Source: Streptomyces kronopolitis (lineage in GTDB: Bacteria; Actinomycetota; Actinomycetes; Streptomycetales; Streptomycetaceae). Taken from it: 64,000 bases of DNA. Position 1 is the stretch's first letter, and the number at the start of each line of letters is the position of its first letter. The position numbers and the translations under genes were made by a program. This document shows, in pieces, positions 24,277-33,477 of the stretch. Location: contig NZ_BMND01000001.1 in NCBI RefSeq assembly GCF_014646275.1, positions 186,001-250,000 on the forward strand, written 5' to 3'. Under the pieces are notes generated by a model, which saw nothing but the letters and a program-made list of their open reading frames with translations, made no database searches and was not told the origin of the DNA.

Positions 24277-24647
24277 CCGAACTCGACCAGCGGCCGGGCG
24301 CTCCGCCCGCCAACGGCCCGGGCACCACCAACCTCGCCGACATCCTCGAACGCGTCCTGGACAAGGGCATCGTCATCGCCGGCGACATCAAGATCGACCT
24401 GCTGGACATCGAACTCCTCACCATCAGACTGCGGCTGTTCGTGTCCTCGGTGGAGACGGCCAGGAAGGCCGGCATCGACTGGTGGGAGACGGACCCCGCG
24501 CTCAGCTCCCGGGCCATGGACAGCGAACTGCGCGCGGAGAACCGCGAGTTGCGCGACCGGGTGGCCGAGCTGGAGTCCGCCGACGGCAACGGCAACGGCA
24601 ACGGCTCGGCACACTCCGCACGGACCAAGGACACGGCCGGCACATGA
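24273..24647 (+). CDS. gvpJ: Gas vesicle protein GvpJ (GvpA-like)
   Basis: A 124-residue paralogue of GvpA. The GvpA-like core is LADILERVLDKGIVIAGDIK then IDLLDIELLTIRLRLFVSS and VETARKAGIDWW. A C-terminal coiled-coil-prone region follows (ELRAENRELRDRVAELES), ending in a Gly/Asn and Ser-rich tail. GvpJ is a minor shell or nucleation component. ATG 24273 overlaps the stop of the tiny upstream frame, and its own stop overlaps the gvpL start (ATGA). The coiled coil suggests a protein-protein contact. Naming between GvpJ and GvpM/S is by operon position. Confidence 0.85.
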   Translation: MTELDQRPGAPPANGPGTTNLADILERVLDKGIVIAGDIKIDLLDIELLTIRLRLFVSSVETARKAGIDWWETDPALSSRAMDSELRAENRELRDRVAELESADGNGNGNGSAHSARTKDTAGT

Positions 24648-25474
24648 CGACGACGCAGCACACCGCACCGACGGTGGACGGGACGACCGCCGGGACCGCC
24701 ACCTACGTCTACGCCGTGTGCCGGCAGCTCGCGCCGGCCGGGCTGTCCGCGCTGCCGGGGCTCGCGGAGGGCTTTCCCGTACGGGCCCTGCGATGCGGCA
24801 CGCTCACAGCGGTCGTCCAGCACGTCCCCGCGGCGGACTTCACCCAGGAGGCCTGGGAGCAGCGGCTGTCGGACCGTACGGAACTCGAACGGTGTGCCCG
24901 GGCGCATCACGAGGTGGTGGTCGCGGCCGCCGCGGGCGGGCCCACGGCGCCGCTGGCGCTCGCCACCCTCTACCGCAGCGACGAGCGGGCGCGCGAGGCC
25001 CTCGGGCAGGACGCCGCCCGCTTCACCGCGGTGCTGGACCGCATCGCGGGACACGCCGAGTGGGGCGTGAAGGTCTCTCTTCCCGCCGGCTCCCCCCGCC
25101 CGCCCGCCGACCCGCCCCCGGACGGTGCGCGGCGCGACGCGCCGGCCGCCCCCGGTGCGGGCCGCGCCTATCTGGAACGCAAGCGGGGACTCCACCGGGC
25201 CCGCGAACACCGCCACGACCAAGCCCTGCGCACCGCCGAGGACATCGATGCCGCGCTGAGCCGCCTGGCCACCGCGGCCCGCCGGCTGCGCACCCACGGC
25301 CAGGAGCTGACGGGGACCGCGGCCCGGCGGCAGATCCTCAACGCCGCGTACCTGCTCCCGCATGAGCGCGCGGGGGACCTGGCGGCCGAGGCCGCGGCCT
25401 GGCGGGCCCGGACCGGAGCCGAGATCGAGCTGTCCGGACCCTGGGTGCCGTACTCCTTCGTCGGGGAGGTGTGA
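24644..25474 (+). CDS. gvpL: Gas vesicle protein GvpL (GvpF/GvpL family)
   Basis: A 276-residue second GvpF/L family member. TATYVYAVCRQLAPAGLSALPG opens the N-terminal domain after a 20-residue Thr-rich lead. PLALATLYRSDERAREAL and HAEWGVKVSLP follow. A proline-rich insert (about residues 150-175) separates the two domains. The C-terminus is AEIELSGPWVPYSFVGEV with the family GPWPPYSF-type motif. ATG 24644 overlaps the gvpJ stop. It is a likely partner of GvpF in vesicle nucleation. Confidence 0.9.
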   Translation: MTTTQHTAPTVDGTTAGTATYVYAVCRQLAPAGLSALPGLAEGFPVRALRCGTLTAVVQHVPAADFTQEAWEQRLSDRTELERCARAHHEVVVAAAAGGPTAPLALATLYRSDERAREALGQDAARFTAVLDRIAGHAEWGVKVSLPAGSPRPPADPPPDGARRDAPAAPGAGRAYLERKRGLHRAREHRHDQALRTAEDIDAALSRLATAARRLRTHGQELTGTAARRQILNAAYLLPHERAGDLAAEAAAWRARTGAEIELSGPWVPYSFVGEV

Positions 25475-25707
25475 GCGTGTCCCCGCACGAGCCCGTGCCC
25501 TGGGAGACGCCCGGTCCGCTCTCGGGCCCCCTCGGCGTCCCGCTCGTCGACCTGCTGGACCGTCTGCTGTCCACCGGGGTCGTGGTGAGCGGCGACCTGG
25601 TCATCGCCATCGCGGATGTGCCTTTGGTGCGGCTCTCGCTGCACGCGCTGCTGTCGTCGGTCAGCGAGCGGATGCCCGCGCCGTGGGCGGACGGGGGTCC
25701 GCTGTGA
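25471..25707 (+). CDS. gvpS: Gas vesicle protein GvpS (small GvpA-like)
   Basis: A 78-residue GvpA-like protein. The conserved segment is VPLVDLLDRLLSTGVVVSGD, then LVIAIADVPLVRLSLHALLSSV, the GvpA fold without the long tail. It begins at GTG 25471, overlapping the gvpL stop (GTGA), and its own stop overlaps the gvpK start (GTGA), so the end of the operon is tightly coupled. The symbol is by position in the Streptomyces-type order L-S-K; GvpM would be the equivalent name elsewhere. Confidence 0.82.
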   Translation: MSVSPHEPVPWETPGPLSGPLGVPLVDLLDRLLSTGVVVSGDLVIAIADVPLVRLSLHALLSSVSERMPAPWADGGPL

Positions 25708-26042
25708 GCGGGCGGACGGACCTCGGCCCCCACGGCACGGACCGCGTTCCCGGCGGAGCCGACCGCGCCTGCGGCCGGTTCGACATCGACCGGGACCAGA
25801 TGGGCCGCGATCTGGCCTCGCTGGTGCTCACCGTCGTCGAACTTCTCCGTCAGCTGATGGAGCGTCAGGCGATCCGCCGGGTGGAACAGGGCGACCTGAG
25901 CGACGCGCAGGTGGAGCGGATCGGGGAGACCCTGATGCACCTCGAAGCGCGGATGGCCGAGCTGTGCGACCAGCACGGACTGCGGCTGGAGGACCTCAAT
26001 CTCGATCTCGGACCGCTCGGTTCGCTGCTGCCCCGCGACTGA
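25704..26042 (+). CDS. gvpK: Gas vesicle protein GvpK
   Basis: Last gene of the gas vesicle operon, 112 residues. The GvpK signature is the helix DQMGRDLASLVLTVVELLRQLMERQAIRR, followed by VEQGDLSDAQVERIGETLMHL and EDLNLDLGPLGSLLP. GvpK is an essential accessory factor in assembled vesicle systems. The start is GTG 25704, overlapping gvpS. The 26 bases to the next, convergent gene contain a short direct repeat of tgaggccgcgc (26041-26051, 26056-26066), and no clear terminator was seen. Confidence 0.9.
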   Translation: MSGRTDLGPHGTDRVPGGADRACGRFDIDRDQMGRDLASLVLTVVELLRQLMERQAIRRVEQGDLSDAQVERIGETLMHLEARMAELCDQHGLRLEDLNLDLGPLGSLLPRD

Positions 26043-26068
26043 GGCCGCGCTGCTGAGGCCGCGCCGCG

Positions 26069-27154
26069 CTATCCGACGGGGCGGCGGTCGACCGGGGTGT
26101 GCGGGGCGTAGGTGTCCGTCGCCGTGCGACGCGTTCCGGACCACGGCGCCGGCACCGCCTCGATGTCCCGCGCCAGCCGGTGCACCAGCGGCTCGTAGTT
26201 GACCCGCCAGCCACGGAAGTGCGGCCAGGCCTCCGGCGGCGTGCGCTCCATGGGGTAGCCCTGGGCCCGCATCCGCTCCACGCCCCGCAGGAAGTCCTCG
26301 TAGTCCAGCCGCAGCGGATCGTCCGGGAGGGGATCGCGGTCGTAGGGGATGCCCTCGGTGTCGGCGATCTCGCGCAGGCACACAAAGCCCGCCCGCAGCG
26401 CCATCCGCACCTCGGCCTGCGGCAGGGAGGGATTGAACGCCAACTGCAGGGCCGCGGCGTCCATGACGGCCAGCAGGGCGATCAGCCAGTTGCGGGACAC
26501 CTTCGGGGAGCGGAAGTGGATCAGGATCGGGTAGGTGGTGTGACTCTCGCTCACATCGGCGCTCCAGCGCTCCCAGTTCCGGAAGAGCTCGGTGAGGCGG
26601 TCCAGCAGGTCGACCTGCGCGTAGCGGGCGAGGATCTCCGGCCCCCACGGCGGGCTCCCGGTCCGCGCCTGCAACAGCGTGACCTCGGTCTCCCTGCGCT
26701 GATAGGCGGCGTAGAGCGTGGGCAGATAGCCGACCTGAAGGCCGATCACGATGGGTCCGGTGGCGGCGGCGCAGAAGTCGATGACGTTCAGCGTCACGCG
26801 GTTCCCGCTGGCGAAGCCGAGCGTGAAGAGCGAGGAACCGGCCTCGATCAGCGCCTCCCGGGGACCTAGCCGGCTCACCGCCGCCTCCAGCAGCGCATAG
26901 CCGGCGAGGAACGCCACCAGCCAGCTGATCAGGGTGGCGACGATGGCCAGCGGCGCCATGGGAGTGAGCACCCGGTCCTTGGCCTCGACGCTCGGCAGCC
27001 GGTCGGCGAGCAGCCGGAACGGCCACTGCACCAGCCGCTGGACGGTGCGGCTGAAGCCGTGCCGGGTCGGCCGCGGAATCACCAGCGCGTGCAGCACCGA
27101 GGAGAAGATCCCGAGCACGATCACCGCACCGGCGATGCCCAGCAGTACGCGCAC
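26069..27154 (-). CDS. Membrane protein with ion-channel-like pore motif
   Basis: A 361-residue protein. The N-terminal half is membrane-embedded: VRVLLGIAGAVIVLGIFSSVLHAL, PLAIVATLISWLVAFLAGYALLEAAV, then a re-entrant-like SSLFTLGFASGN before VIDFCAAATGPIVIGLQVGYLPTLYAAY. The order helix-pore-helix, with TLGFASG where K+ channels have TVGYG, recalls a two-helix ion channel. The filter is not canonical, so selectivity is unclear. The C-terminal 200 residues are cytosolic and unassigned. GTG 27154 follows GAGAGGAG. No family name is certain. It is convergent with gvpK. Confidence 0.68.
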   Translation of the reverse strand: MRVLLGIAGAVIVLGIFSSVLHALVIPRPTRHGFSRTVQRLVQWPFRLLADRLPSVEAKDRVLTPMAPLAIVATLISWLVAFLAGYALLEAAVSRLGPREALIEAGSSLFTLGFASGNRVTLNVIDFCAAATGPIVIGLQVGYLPTLYAAYQRRETEVTLLQARTGSPPWGPEILARYAQVDLLDRLTELFRNWERWSADVSESHTTYPILIHFRSPKVSRNWLIALLAVMDAAALQLAFNPSLPQAEVRMALRAGFVCLREIADTEGIPYDRDPLPDDPLRLDYEDFLRGVERMRAQGYPMERTPPEAWPHFRGWRVNYEPLVHRLARDIEAVPAPWSGTRRTATDTYAPHTPVDRRPVG

Positions 27155-27312
27155 CGCAGTCCGCTCCTCTCCCGCACGCCGCCTCGACGGGGGAAGCGTA
27201 CGGGGCGCGCTCCGCGGGACGCGGCCGACCCGTCGACGATGCCGGACCGGAGCCCGGAATCGCCCGGGAGCCCGGCGGCCGCGACGCGCCCGCACTCCCG
27301 CCCGGTCGTGCG

Positions 27313-27825
27313 CTACAGGCGGGAAAGCCGCTCGACCTCATGCGCATAGCGGTGCCGCCGCCCTATTTCGTGCGTGACCTTTCCGACGGCCGCCGCACAC
27401 ACATATCCGGCTATGCCGCCCGCGGTATTGGAGAGAAGGTCGTTGAGATCGGCCGTGCGGCCGGACGCGGTCAGATACTGCGTGACCTCGATGGCGAGGG
27501 AACCGAGAAAGACGAGCGCACCGGCCTGCCACAGACCCGTGCGCAGCACGCCGAGCAGAATGCCACCGGGCGCGAACATCGCCATGTTCAGCAGGAAATC
27601 GACGAGGTCCGCGGGATTGCCCAGATCGAGCAGCGCCATATTCACCGCCTTGCCGCCGCCGGACCGGGTGCCGAAGGTGAGCCCGATGACGCAGGCGACC
27701 CACAGCCACCCGAGAGATGCCACCACGCGGTGGGCGATTCGGCGGGGGCGATCGGCCAGCGTGCTCCATACGGCGATCAGCACGCTGCCGAGGACGCCGG
27801 CAGCAAGGGCGAGGGAAAGCGACAC
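27313..27825 (-). CDS. VanZ family membrane protein
   Basis: A 170-residue VanZ-like protein with five predicted membrane helices. Hallmarks are VIGLTFGTRSGG, NPADLVDFLLNMAMFAPGGILLG (the conserved D..xN..xFxPxG motif) and SLAIEVTQYLTASGRTADLNDLLSNTAGGIAGY (E..Q and DxxDxxxNxxGxxxG). VanZ proteins confer low-level teicoplanin resistance in enterococci, but most homologues have unknown roles in the cell envelope. The start is ambiguous: GTG 27825 with GAAGGA upstream is preferred, and the frame is open to 27888. It is divergent from the teichoic-acid-type transferase gene. Confidence 0.85.
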   Translation of the reverse strand: MSLSLALAAGVLGSVLIAVWSTLADRPRRIAHRVVASLGWLWVACVIGLTFGTRSGGGKAVNMALLDLGNPADLVDFLLNMAMFAPGGILLGVLRTGLWQAGALVFLGSLAIEVTQYLTASGRTADLNDLLSNTAGGIAGYVCAAAVGKVTHEIGRRHRYAHEVERLSRL

Positions 27826-28195
27826 GCGCAGTCCGTCCTTCCGGGTTTTCGCCTCCCGGAAAACCGCTCGCGAAAGCGGCACTCGCAAGCCGGTCCGCGG
27901 GAGGATTCATCGGCATTCCTGGCACATAAAGGTGTATATGGAGGGACGCGCGACGTGCGGGGCACGTTCATTTGTGCGCCGTGAAATACGTCACCGGCGC
28001 TCGGCGCTCGGCGTCGCGGCACGTCGCGGGGAGCCGCCGGCGGTGCCGTGCGGGCGATCCGGGTGTGATGGACACAACAGAAGGTGCGCCCGGGACGTGT
28101 GCAACCCGGGGGTCCTTTCGCTTGTCACACCCACAGTCAACCAGGAATTCCGGCCCGCGTCGTGCGGCCGACCGCGTTCTAGGAGTAACCCCGCC
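27826..28195. other. Divergent intergenic region, no gene seen
   Basis: About 370 bases between the VanZ gene and the GT2-TagF fusion gene, containing promoters for both. It includes less GC-rich patches (for example around 27925-27990). No coding frame or riboswitch was convincing. Confidence 0.45.
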
Positions 28196-30523
28196 ATGCC
28201 CGAAACGGGCCTCAGATCCGCCCCGCGCTTCAGCATCGTCGTCCCCGTGTACAACGTGCAGGGCTACCTTCGCGAGTGTCTGAACTCGTTGCTGGCGCAG
28301 GACTTCACCGATTTCGAGGTCATCGCGGTCGACGACTGCTCGCTGGACGGCAGCGGCGGCATCCTGGCGGAGTACGCGGCCCGCGACCCGCGGGTGCTGA
28401 CCGTGCGCCACGAGGAGAACCGCGGCATCGGCGCGGCCCGCAACACCGGCGTGGACCGGGCGAGCGGGGACTACCTGCTGTTCCTCGACAGCGATGACAC
28501 CCTCACCACGGGCGCGCTGCGGGCGATGGCCGACCGCCTGGCCGGCGCCGCCGACCCGGACCTGCTGCTCTTCGACCATGTACGTAGCTACTGGTGGCAC
28601 GCCGTCCAGCCCAGCGCCGCCCGCGAACTCCTCGCCGGGGCCGGGTCGGAGGTGTTCCGGCCCGCCGAGCGCACCGAGTTCTTCCAGATGTTCGCCGTCG
28701 TGTGGAACCGGGCATTCCGCCGCTGCTTCTTCGTCGACAACGGATTCCGGTACACCGACGGGCTCTACGAGGACGCCCTCATGGTCTACACCACCATGCT
28801 CACCGCCGAGCGCGCCCTGTGTCTGGACCACGCCTGCGTGGACTACCGCCAGCGCCGCCACGGCAATTCCATGAAGACGCCCGGCCGGAAGCACTTCACG
28901 ATATTCGAGCAGTACCAGCGGCTCTTCGCATTCCTCGACGGCCGGCCCGACCTCGCCGCGCTGCGGCCGCTGTTCTTCGAGCGGATGATCAGCCATTTCC
29001 TGTTCACCGGCGCCCGCGAGAGCCGCGTCCTCGTCCAGGACCGGCCGGAGTTCTTCCGCCGTGCCGCGGAGATGTACCGGCGCCACAAGCCCGCCGGATT
29101 CACCCCGCCCGCGGAGGTCGACGCCCGTCAGTTCCAGGCACTGGAACGCGGCTCGTACCGCCTCTTTCAGGCTGGGGAGCTGATGAGCCGCACGCGGAAG
29201 AACGGGCAGGAGCGGCTGCGCGCGGCACGCGGCGCACTGAGCAAGCGGGCGTCCGGCAGCTATTACCGCAAGCAGCTCAAGCGCCCGCTCGACCCGCACC
29301 TGGCCGTCTTCAGCGCCTACTGGAATCGCACCCCGTCCTGCAATCCGCTGGCCGTCCACGAGAAGGCGAAGGAGCTGGCGCCCCACCTCCACGGCGTATG
29401 GGTGGTGCGCGAGGACCTCGCGGACACCGTGCCGGACGGCATGGACCATGTCGTCGTCAATTCGCCGCGCTACTGGGAGGTGATGGCGCGCGCGACGTAC
29501 TTCGTCAACAACGTCAATTTCGCGGACGGCGTGGTCAAACGCCCGGGGCAGATCCATCTCCAGACCCACCACGGCACTCCGCTCAAGCGGATGGGAATCG
29601 ACCAGCAGCAGTACCCGGCCGCCGCGAAGGGCATGAGCATGCGCAAGCTGCTGGCCCGCGCCGACCGCTGGGACCTGTCGCTCTCCGCCAACCAGCACAC
29701 CACCGAGCAGTGGGAGCGGGTCTACCCCTGCGACTTCGAGTCCGTCGACGCCGGCTATCCCCGCAACGACGTGTTCTTCCGGACCGGCGCCCGGGACGTC
29801 CTCGACATCCGCGCCCGCCTGGGCATCGCACCCGGCGCCACGGCGGTCCTCTACGCCCCGACCGTGCGTGACTACCAGGTCGGCTATGTGCCGCAACTCG
29901 ACCTGGAGAAGATCACCAGGGAACTCGGCCCGGAGTTCGTCCTCCTGGTGCGGACCCACTACTTCTACGGCCAGGACCCGCACCTCCAGGAACTCCAGGA
30001 GCGCGGGGCGCTGATCGACGTCTCCCGGCACCCCTCGGTCGAGGAGCTGTGCCTCGCCGCGGACGCCCTGGTCACGGACTACTCGTCGATCATGTTCGAC
30101 TACGCCAACCTCGACCGGCCGATCGTCACCTACGCGGACGACTGGGAGACCTACGTCCGCTCCCGCGGCGTCACCTTCGACCTGCTCTCCGGCGAGCCCG
30201 GCGACACCCCGGGGGCGATCGCCACCGACGAGGACGAGCTGATCGAGGCGTTCCGCAGCGGCCGCTGGGACGACCAGGCGGCAGCCGAGCTGCGCGCCGC
30301 GTTCCGCGCGCGCTTCTGCATGTGGGACGACGGGCACGCCGCCGAGCGCGTGGTGAGCCGGGTCTTCCTCGGCGACCAGCACCCGGCCCCCGCCCCTCTT
30401 CCGCTCGCCGCGCGCACGCCCGCGCCCTCCCCGCGGGAGGCCGCCCGGATCGTGGCGGGCGCCGCCCCCGTGCCCGCCGGGGACGGCGCACCCGACCGTC
30501 CCGGCGCCGAACTGACCGGCTGA
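28196..30523 (+). CDS. GT2 glycosyltransferase fused to CDP-glycerol glycerophosphotransferase
   Basis: A 775-residue two-domain cell-wall polymer enzyme. Residues about 10-230 form a family 2 glycosyltransferase: FSIVVPVYNVQGYLRECLNS, VIAVDDCSLDGS and the DXD-type LLFLDSDDTL. Residues about 370-730 form a TagF/TagB-like CDP-glycerol:polyglycerophosphate transferase, with LQTHHGTPLKRMG (catalytic His region), ALVTDYSSIMFDYANLDRPI and VLLVRTHYFYG. Such fusions in Streptomyces take part in teichoic-acid-like polymer synthesis. The last 60 residues are Pro/Ala-rich. ATG 28196 has AGGAG ten bases upstream. It lacks membrane helices, so it probably works at the inner membrane face. Confidence 0.9.
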   Translation: MPETGLRSAPRFSIVVPVYNVQGYLRECLNSLLAQDFTDFEVIAVDDCSLDGSGGILAEYAARDPRVLTVRHEENRGIGAARNTGVDRASGDYLLFLDSDDTLTTGALRAMADRLAGAADPDLLLFDHVRSYWWHAVQPSAARELLAGAGSEVFRPAERTEFFQMFAVVWNRAFRRCFFVDNGFRYTDGLYEDALMVYTTMLTAERALCLDHACVDYRQRRHGNSMKTPGRKHFTIFEQYQRLFAFLDGRPDLAALRPLFFERMISHFLFTGARESRVLVQDRPEFFRRAAEMYRRHKPAGFTPPAEVDARQFQALERGSYRLFQAGELMSRTRKNGQERLRAARGALSKRASGSYYRKQLKRPLDPHLAVFSAYWNRTPSCNPLAVHEKAKELAPHLHGVWVVREDLADTVPDGMDHVVVNSPRYWEVMARATYFVNNVNFADGVVKRPGQIHLQTHHGTPLKRMGIDQQQYPAAAKGMSMRKLLARADRWDLSLSANQHTTEQWERVYPCDFESVDAGYPRNDVFFRTGARDVLDIRARLGIAPGATAVLYAPTVRDYQVGYVPQLDLEKITRELGPEFVLLVRTHYFYGQDPHLQELQERGALIDVSRHPSVEELCLAADALVTDYSSIMFDYANLDRPIVTYADDWETYVRSRGVTFDLLSGEPGDTPGAIATDEDELIEAFRSGRWDDQAAAELRAAFRARFCMWDDGHAAERVVSRVFLGDQHPAPAPLPLAARTPAPSPREAARIVAGAAPVPAGDGAPDRPGAELTG

Positions 30524-30554
30524 CGGGTCCCACCGGCCCGCCGACCGCACGGCA

Positions 30555-30586
30555 CGGCGCCGGCCAGGACCTCCCGGCCGGCGCCG
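30555..30586. terminator. Bidirectional terminator
   Basis: Perfect 11-base arms (30555-30565 and 30576-30586) with a 10-base loop lie between the convergent transferase and protease genes. Confidence 0.75.
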
Positions 30587-30606
30587 CGGCACTTCTGCCG
30601 GGCCGG

Positions 30607-32538
30607 TCAGCCGGCCGGCGACACCAGCGTGCGCTCCCGGCCCAGGGAGCCGTCGGTGGTGTCGGCGTACAGGCTCAGCTTGCCCTTGGGCCACAGGGCG
30701 ATCAGGTCGTCCTGCCGGGAGCCGCCGCCGAACGCGCCGGTCGTGGTCAGCAGGCCGTTGCGCCAGGCGGACTTCGCGGGGCGGAGCTGGTGCTCCTTCT
30801 TCAGTCCGGCGGCCGCGGGGTCCTCGTAGACGGTGACCTCACCGTCGCTCCAGCGGACGAACAGATCCTGGTTTCCCGAGGAGTTGGTGAAGTCGCCGGC
30901 GCCGATGTCCGTGGCGTGGGTCCAGGTCGTGTTGCTCTTGGCGAGTTGCTTCTCGGCGTGGATGCCGGCGGCGTCGACGTCGGGGTAGAGGCTCACCCCG
31001 CCACCGGCCCAGCGCACCACCAGGTCGTTCCTGCGGCCGTCGGCGCCGCCGAAGCGGCCGGCCGTGATCCGGGTGGCGTGCGTCCAGGTGGAGTTGGGGC
31101 CGCGCAGGGTGATCCCGCCGGTGAGCTTGCGGGTCTCGTTGACGTCCTTGTAGAGGGTCAGCTTGCCGTTGGCCCAGCGGACGATCAGGTCGTCGGTGCC
31201 GTCGCCGGTGAAGTCGCCGGCGGTGACGACCTGCGCCTGCTGCCACTCCTTGCTCTTCTTGGCGAGCTGGACGTCCTTGCGGAACCCGTACGTGCCGCTG
31301 CCCGGGTAGAGCGAGACCTCACCGTCGGACCAGCGCACGACCAGGTCGCCGACGTGGTCGCGCACCGAGGCGGTGTGGAAGCTGCCGGACGTCATGACGG
31401 TGGCGTGCTGCCAGGTGCCGCCGCTGCCCAGCAGGTTGGGCTCGTCCGGCTCCGCGTCGGCGACCGCCTGCTGGTAGAGCCGGACGGCGTCGTCGTCGAA
31501 CTGCGAGGAGTAGGAGATGTCGTCGGAGAGGCCACCGGTGTGCCACCCGCCGATCACACCGACCAGATTGCCGCGGCTGCCGTCGAAGTGGTCCAGGAAC
31601 GGGCCGCCGCTGACGCCCGTACGGAACCGGTCGCACTTGATCTCCATGAACCGGTTCAGCACGGCGCTGGTGTCATTGGTGCACTGCAGCGGCGTCTTCT
31701 GGCCCCCGGGGTAGCCGATGAGCGTCACGTTCTTGCGCGCGAGGTTCGCGGACGTGGAGGTGGTCAGCGTGTTGCCGGTGCCGGTGGCGTCCTCCAGGAG
31801 CTGGCCGCTCGCATTCGGCCCGACCCGCAGGAAGGCGAAGTCCACATCGTCGTCGGGGGTGGGCGCGAGATAACGCCCGTCGATCCAGACCTTGCCCGCC
31901 ACCATCGGGAAAATCCCGTACGGGGTCTCCCCGGCCTGGCCGGCCGACGAGGCACCCGCGCGGTAGCCGGGGACGAAGGCGACCTTGCTGGCGGACCGGC
32001 TGCCCTTGAGGCAGTGCGCCGCCGTGATGACCAGACTCCTGGTCGGCGAGGTCACCGAGTCGGCGGTGCAGAACTGGTTGGGGGTCGGCGATCCGTCGTC
32101 GTTGCGGATCAGGAAAACACCGACCGTGGGGATGCCCGCGCCGACCTCATGGCTCGGCTCCCGCAACGACGCCTTGCCGCGCGCCACCGGAGAGCGCTGC
32201 GCGCCCGGGGCCGATCCGCCGGTCTCCGGGGCCTCGACGGGGACGGCGCTGCGGATGCGCTCGGGCGTCCAGTACCGCTCGATCTCCTCGGCCTTGCGGA
32301 TCTCCTCCCGCGTCACGCCCTTGGAGGGCCGCACCGGTGCGCCCGACGGGGGCGGCGGGGTCGGTCCGGCCGAGGGCGAGGGGGAATTCGACGGCGCCGG
32401 TGCGGCGCTCCGGGTGGCGGAGGCGGTGGTGCGCTCGGCACGGTCGGGGACCGCGGCCGCCGGAGCGGCCACGGCGAACGAAGCGAGGGAGGCGCACACG
32501 CCCATGGTGGCGGTGCGCGTTCCGGGTATTCGTCTCAT
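30607..32538 (-). CDS. Secreted trypsin-like serine protease with FG-GAP-like repeats
   Basis: A 643-residue exported protein. The signal peptide MRRIPGTRTATMGVCASLAS leads into FAVAAPAAAVP, with probable cleavage after AAA. A Pro/Ser-rich spacer follows, then a chymotrypsin-fold protease with VITAAHCLKG (His), DDDVDFAFLRVG (Asp) and RTGVSGGPFLDHF (Ser). After about residue 350 there are four or five repeats of a 50-residue unit (for example GDFTGDGTDDLIVRWANGKL, SWSDGEVSLYPG-like), resembling FG-GAP/VCBS propeller repeats, probably a binding domain. The start at ATG 32538 is just before the signal peptide; the longer frame is basic and low-complexity. It is extracellular. Confidence 0.9.
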   Translation of the reverse strand: MRRIPGTRTATMGVCASLASFAVAAPAAAVPDRAERTTASATRSAAPAPSNSPSPSAGPTPPPPSGAPVRPSKGVTREEIRKAEEIERYWTPERIRSAVPVEAPETGGSAPGAQRSPVARGKASLREPSHEVGAGIPTVGVFLIRNDDGSPTPNQFCTADSVTSPTRSLVITAAHCLKGSRSASKVAFVPGYRAGASSAGQAGETPYGIFPMVAGKVWIDGRYLAPTPDDDVDFAFLRVGPNASGQLLEDATGTGNTLTTSTSANLARKNVTLIGYPGGQKTPLQCTNDTSAVLNRFMEIKCDRFRTGVSGGPFLDHFDGSRGNLVGVIGGWHTGGLSDDISYSSQFDDDAVRLYQQAVADAEPDEPNLLGSGGTWQHATVMTSGSFHTASVRDHVGDLVVRWSDGEVSLYPGSGTYGFRKDVQLAKKSKEWQQAQVVTAGDFTGDGTDDLIVRWANGKLTLYKDVNETRKLTGGITLRGPNSTWTHATRITAGRFGGADGRRNDLVVRWAGGGVSLYPDVDAAGIHAEKQLAKSNTTWTHATDIGAGDFTNSSGNQDLFVRWSDGEVTVYEDPAAAGLKKEHQLRPAKSAWRNGLLTTTGAFGGGSRQDDLIALWPKGKLSLYADTTDGSLGRERTLVSPAG

Positions 32539-33464
32539 GAACTCTTCTGTTGTCGTCGTGACCCCGGCCGGAACCGGCCGAGGTGTCCAGGTGGATGAGG
32601 AAAGCAGGGAGGGCGAGGAGCGGGCGGCGGCCCGGCTGCGGAAGCGCGTGCGGCCGGGCGCGGGTGAACCTCCGGTACGAGACGCCTCAGCCGGCGGTCG
32701 TGCCGCCGTCGCAGGTCCTCGTCCGGCGGACCGCCCGGGGCACCTCGGCCCCTGACGCACACGCGGAGGACCTCGGCCGGCTCCCTCGCACGTCGCGCCG
32801 TCAGCGCCTTCGTGCGGTGGGGGTGCCCTTCCTTCCTGGCCTCGTCCCCACGTGCTGCATCACGGTCAGGATATCGCGCGGCATGCCTCAGTCGCACACA
32901 TGTACGTCATTTTCGGCCTCGATATGCGAGAGCTGCCCGATTCGCGCCTGTCCGCCGGTCGTGCCTCCCGGTCGCGGTCTCCCAACTGCTCCCGATTCCC
33001 TCCTCATTGGTTCGTTATGGCGCTGTTCTCGATCAGCGCGGCGCCGCGTCGGCCCGTGCAGGGCGCCGCTTCGCGTCTGCATATGCGGGTGTGCTGTGCG
33101 GGCGGGCCGGAAGAAGCCGTGCCCGTCCGAACCGGGTGGGCGGGGGCGAGAAGTCGCCGGGGCGGGTGGGCGCGATTCCGGCCCGGGCTCATGGCCGTTC
33201 TTTCGCCAGCTCTTTGACGCAGGGTTAATTAACGAGGTGCGTGCATCGGCCACGAGGCGTCAATTCCAGCCAAACATGCGACCGTCGAAAGTCGGACACC
33301 GCACGGAGACTCTCCCTGGCCGATCGAGAGCCGCTGCGTCGGGTCGGGTCGACACCGTGAACGTGTCGGGCCCGCCGGGCGCCGGTGGAACGCGGGCCGG
33401 TGGTGCCACGGCATCCGCGTCTCTGTCGAGGGGTGTGAACAAGTCAGGCCGGTGCACGGTAAAT

Positions 33465-33477
33465 TGACGTTCCGTCA
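33465..33477. promoter_or_regulatory. Short palindrome, possible operator
   Basis: TGACG-ttc-CGTCA is a perfect 5+5 palindrome in the less GC-rich part of the large gap before the NRPS cluster; the preceding TTGACG also resembles a -35 element. It is only a candidate. Confidence 0.3.

Noticed and set aside
27990-28190. Possible riboswitch before the GT2-TagF gene
   Set aside because: Only short CCCGGG pairings were visible; no known aptamer core could be recognised by eye.
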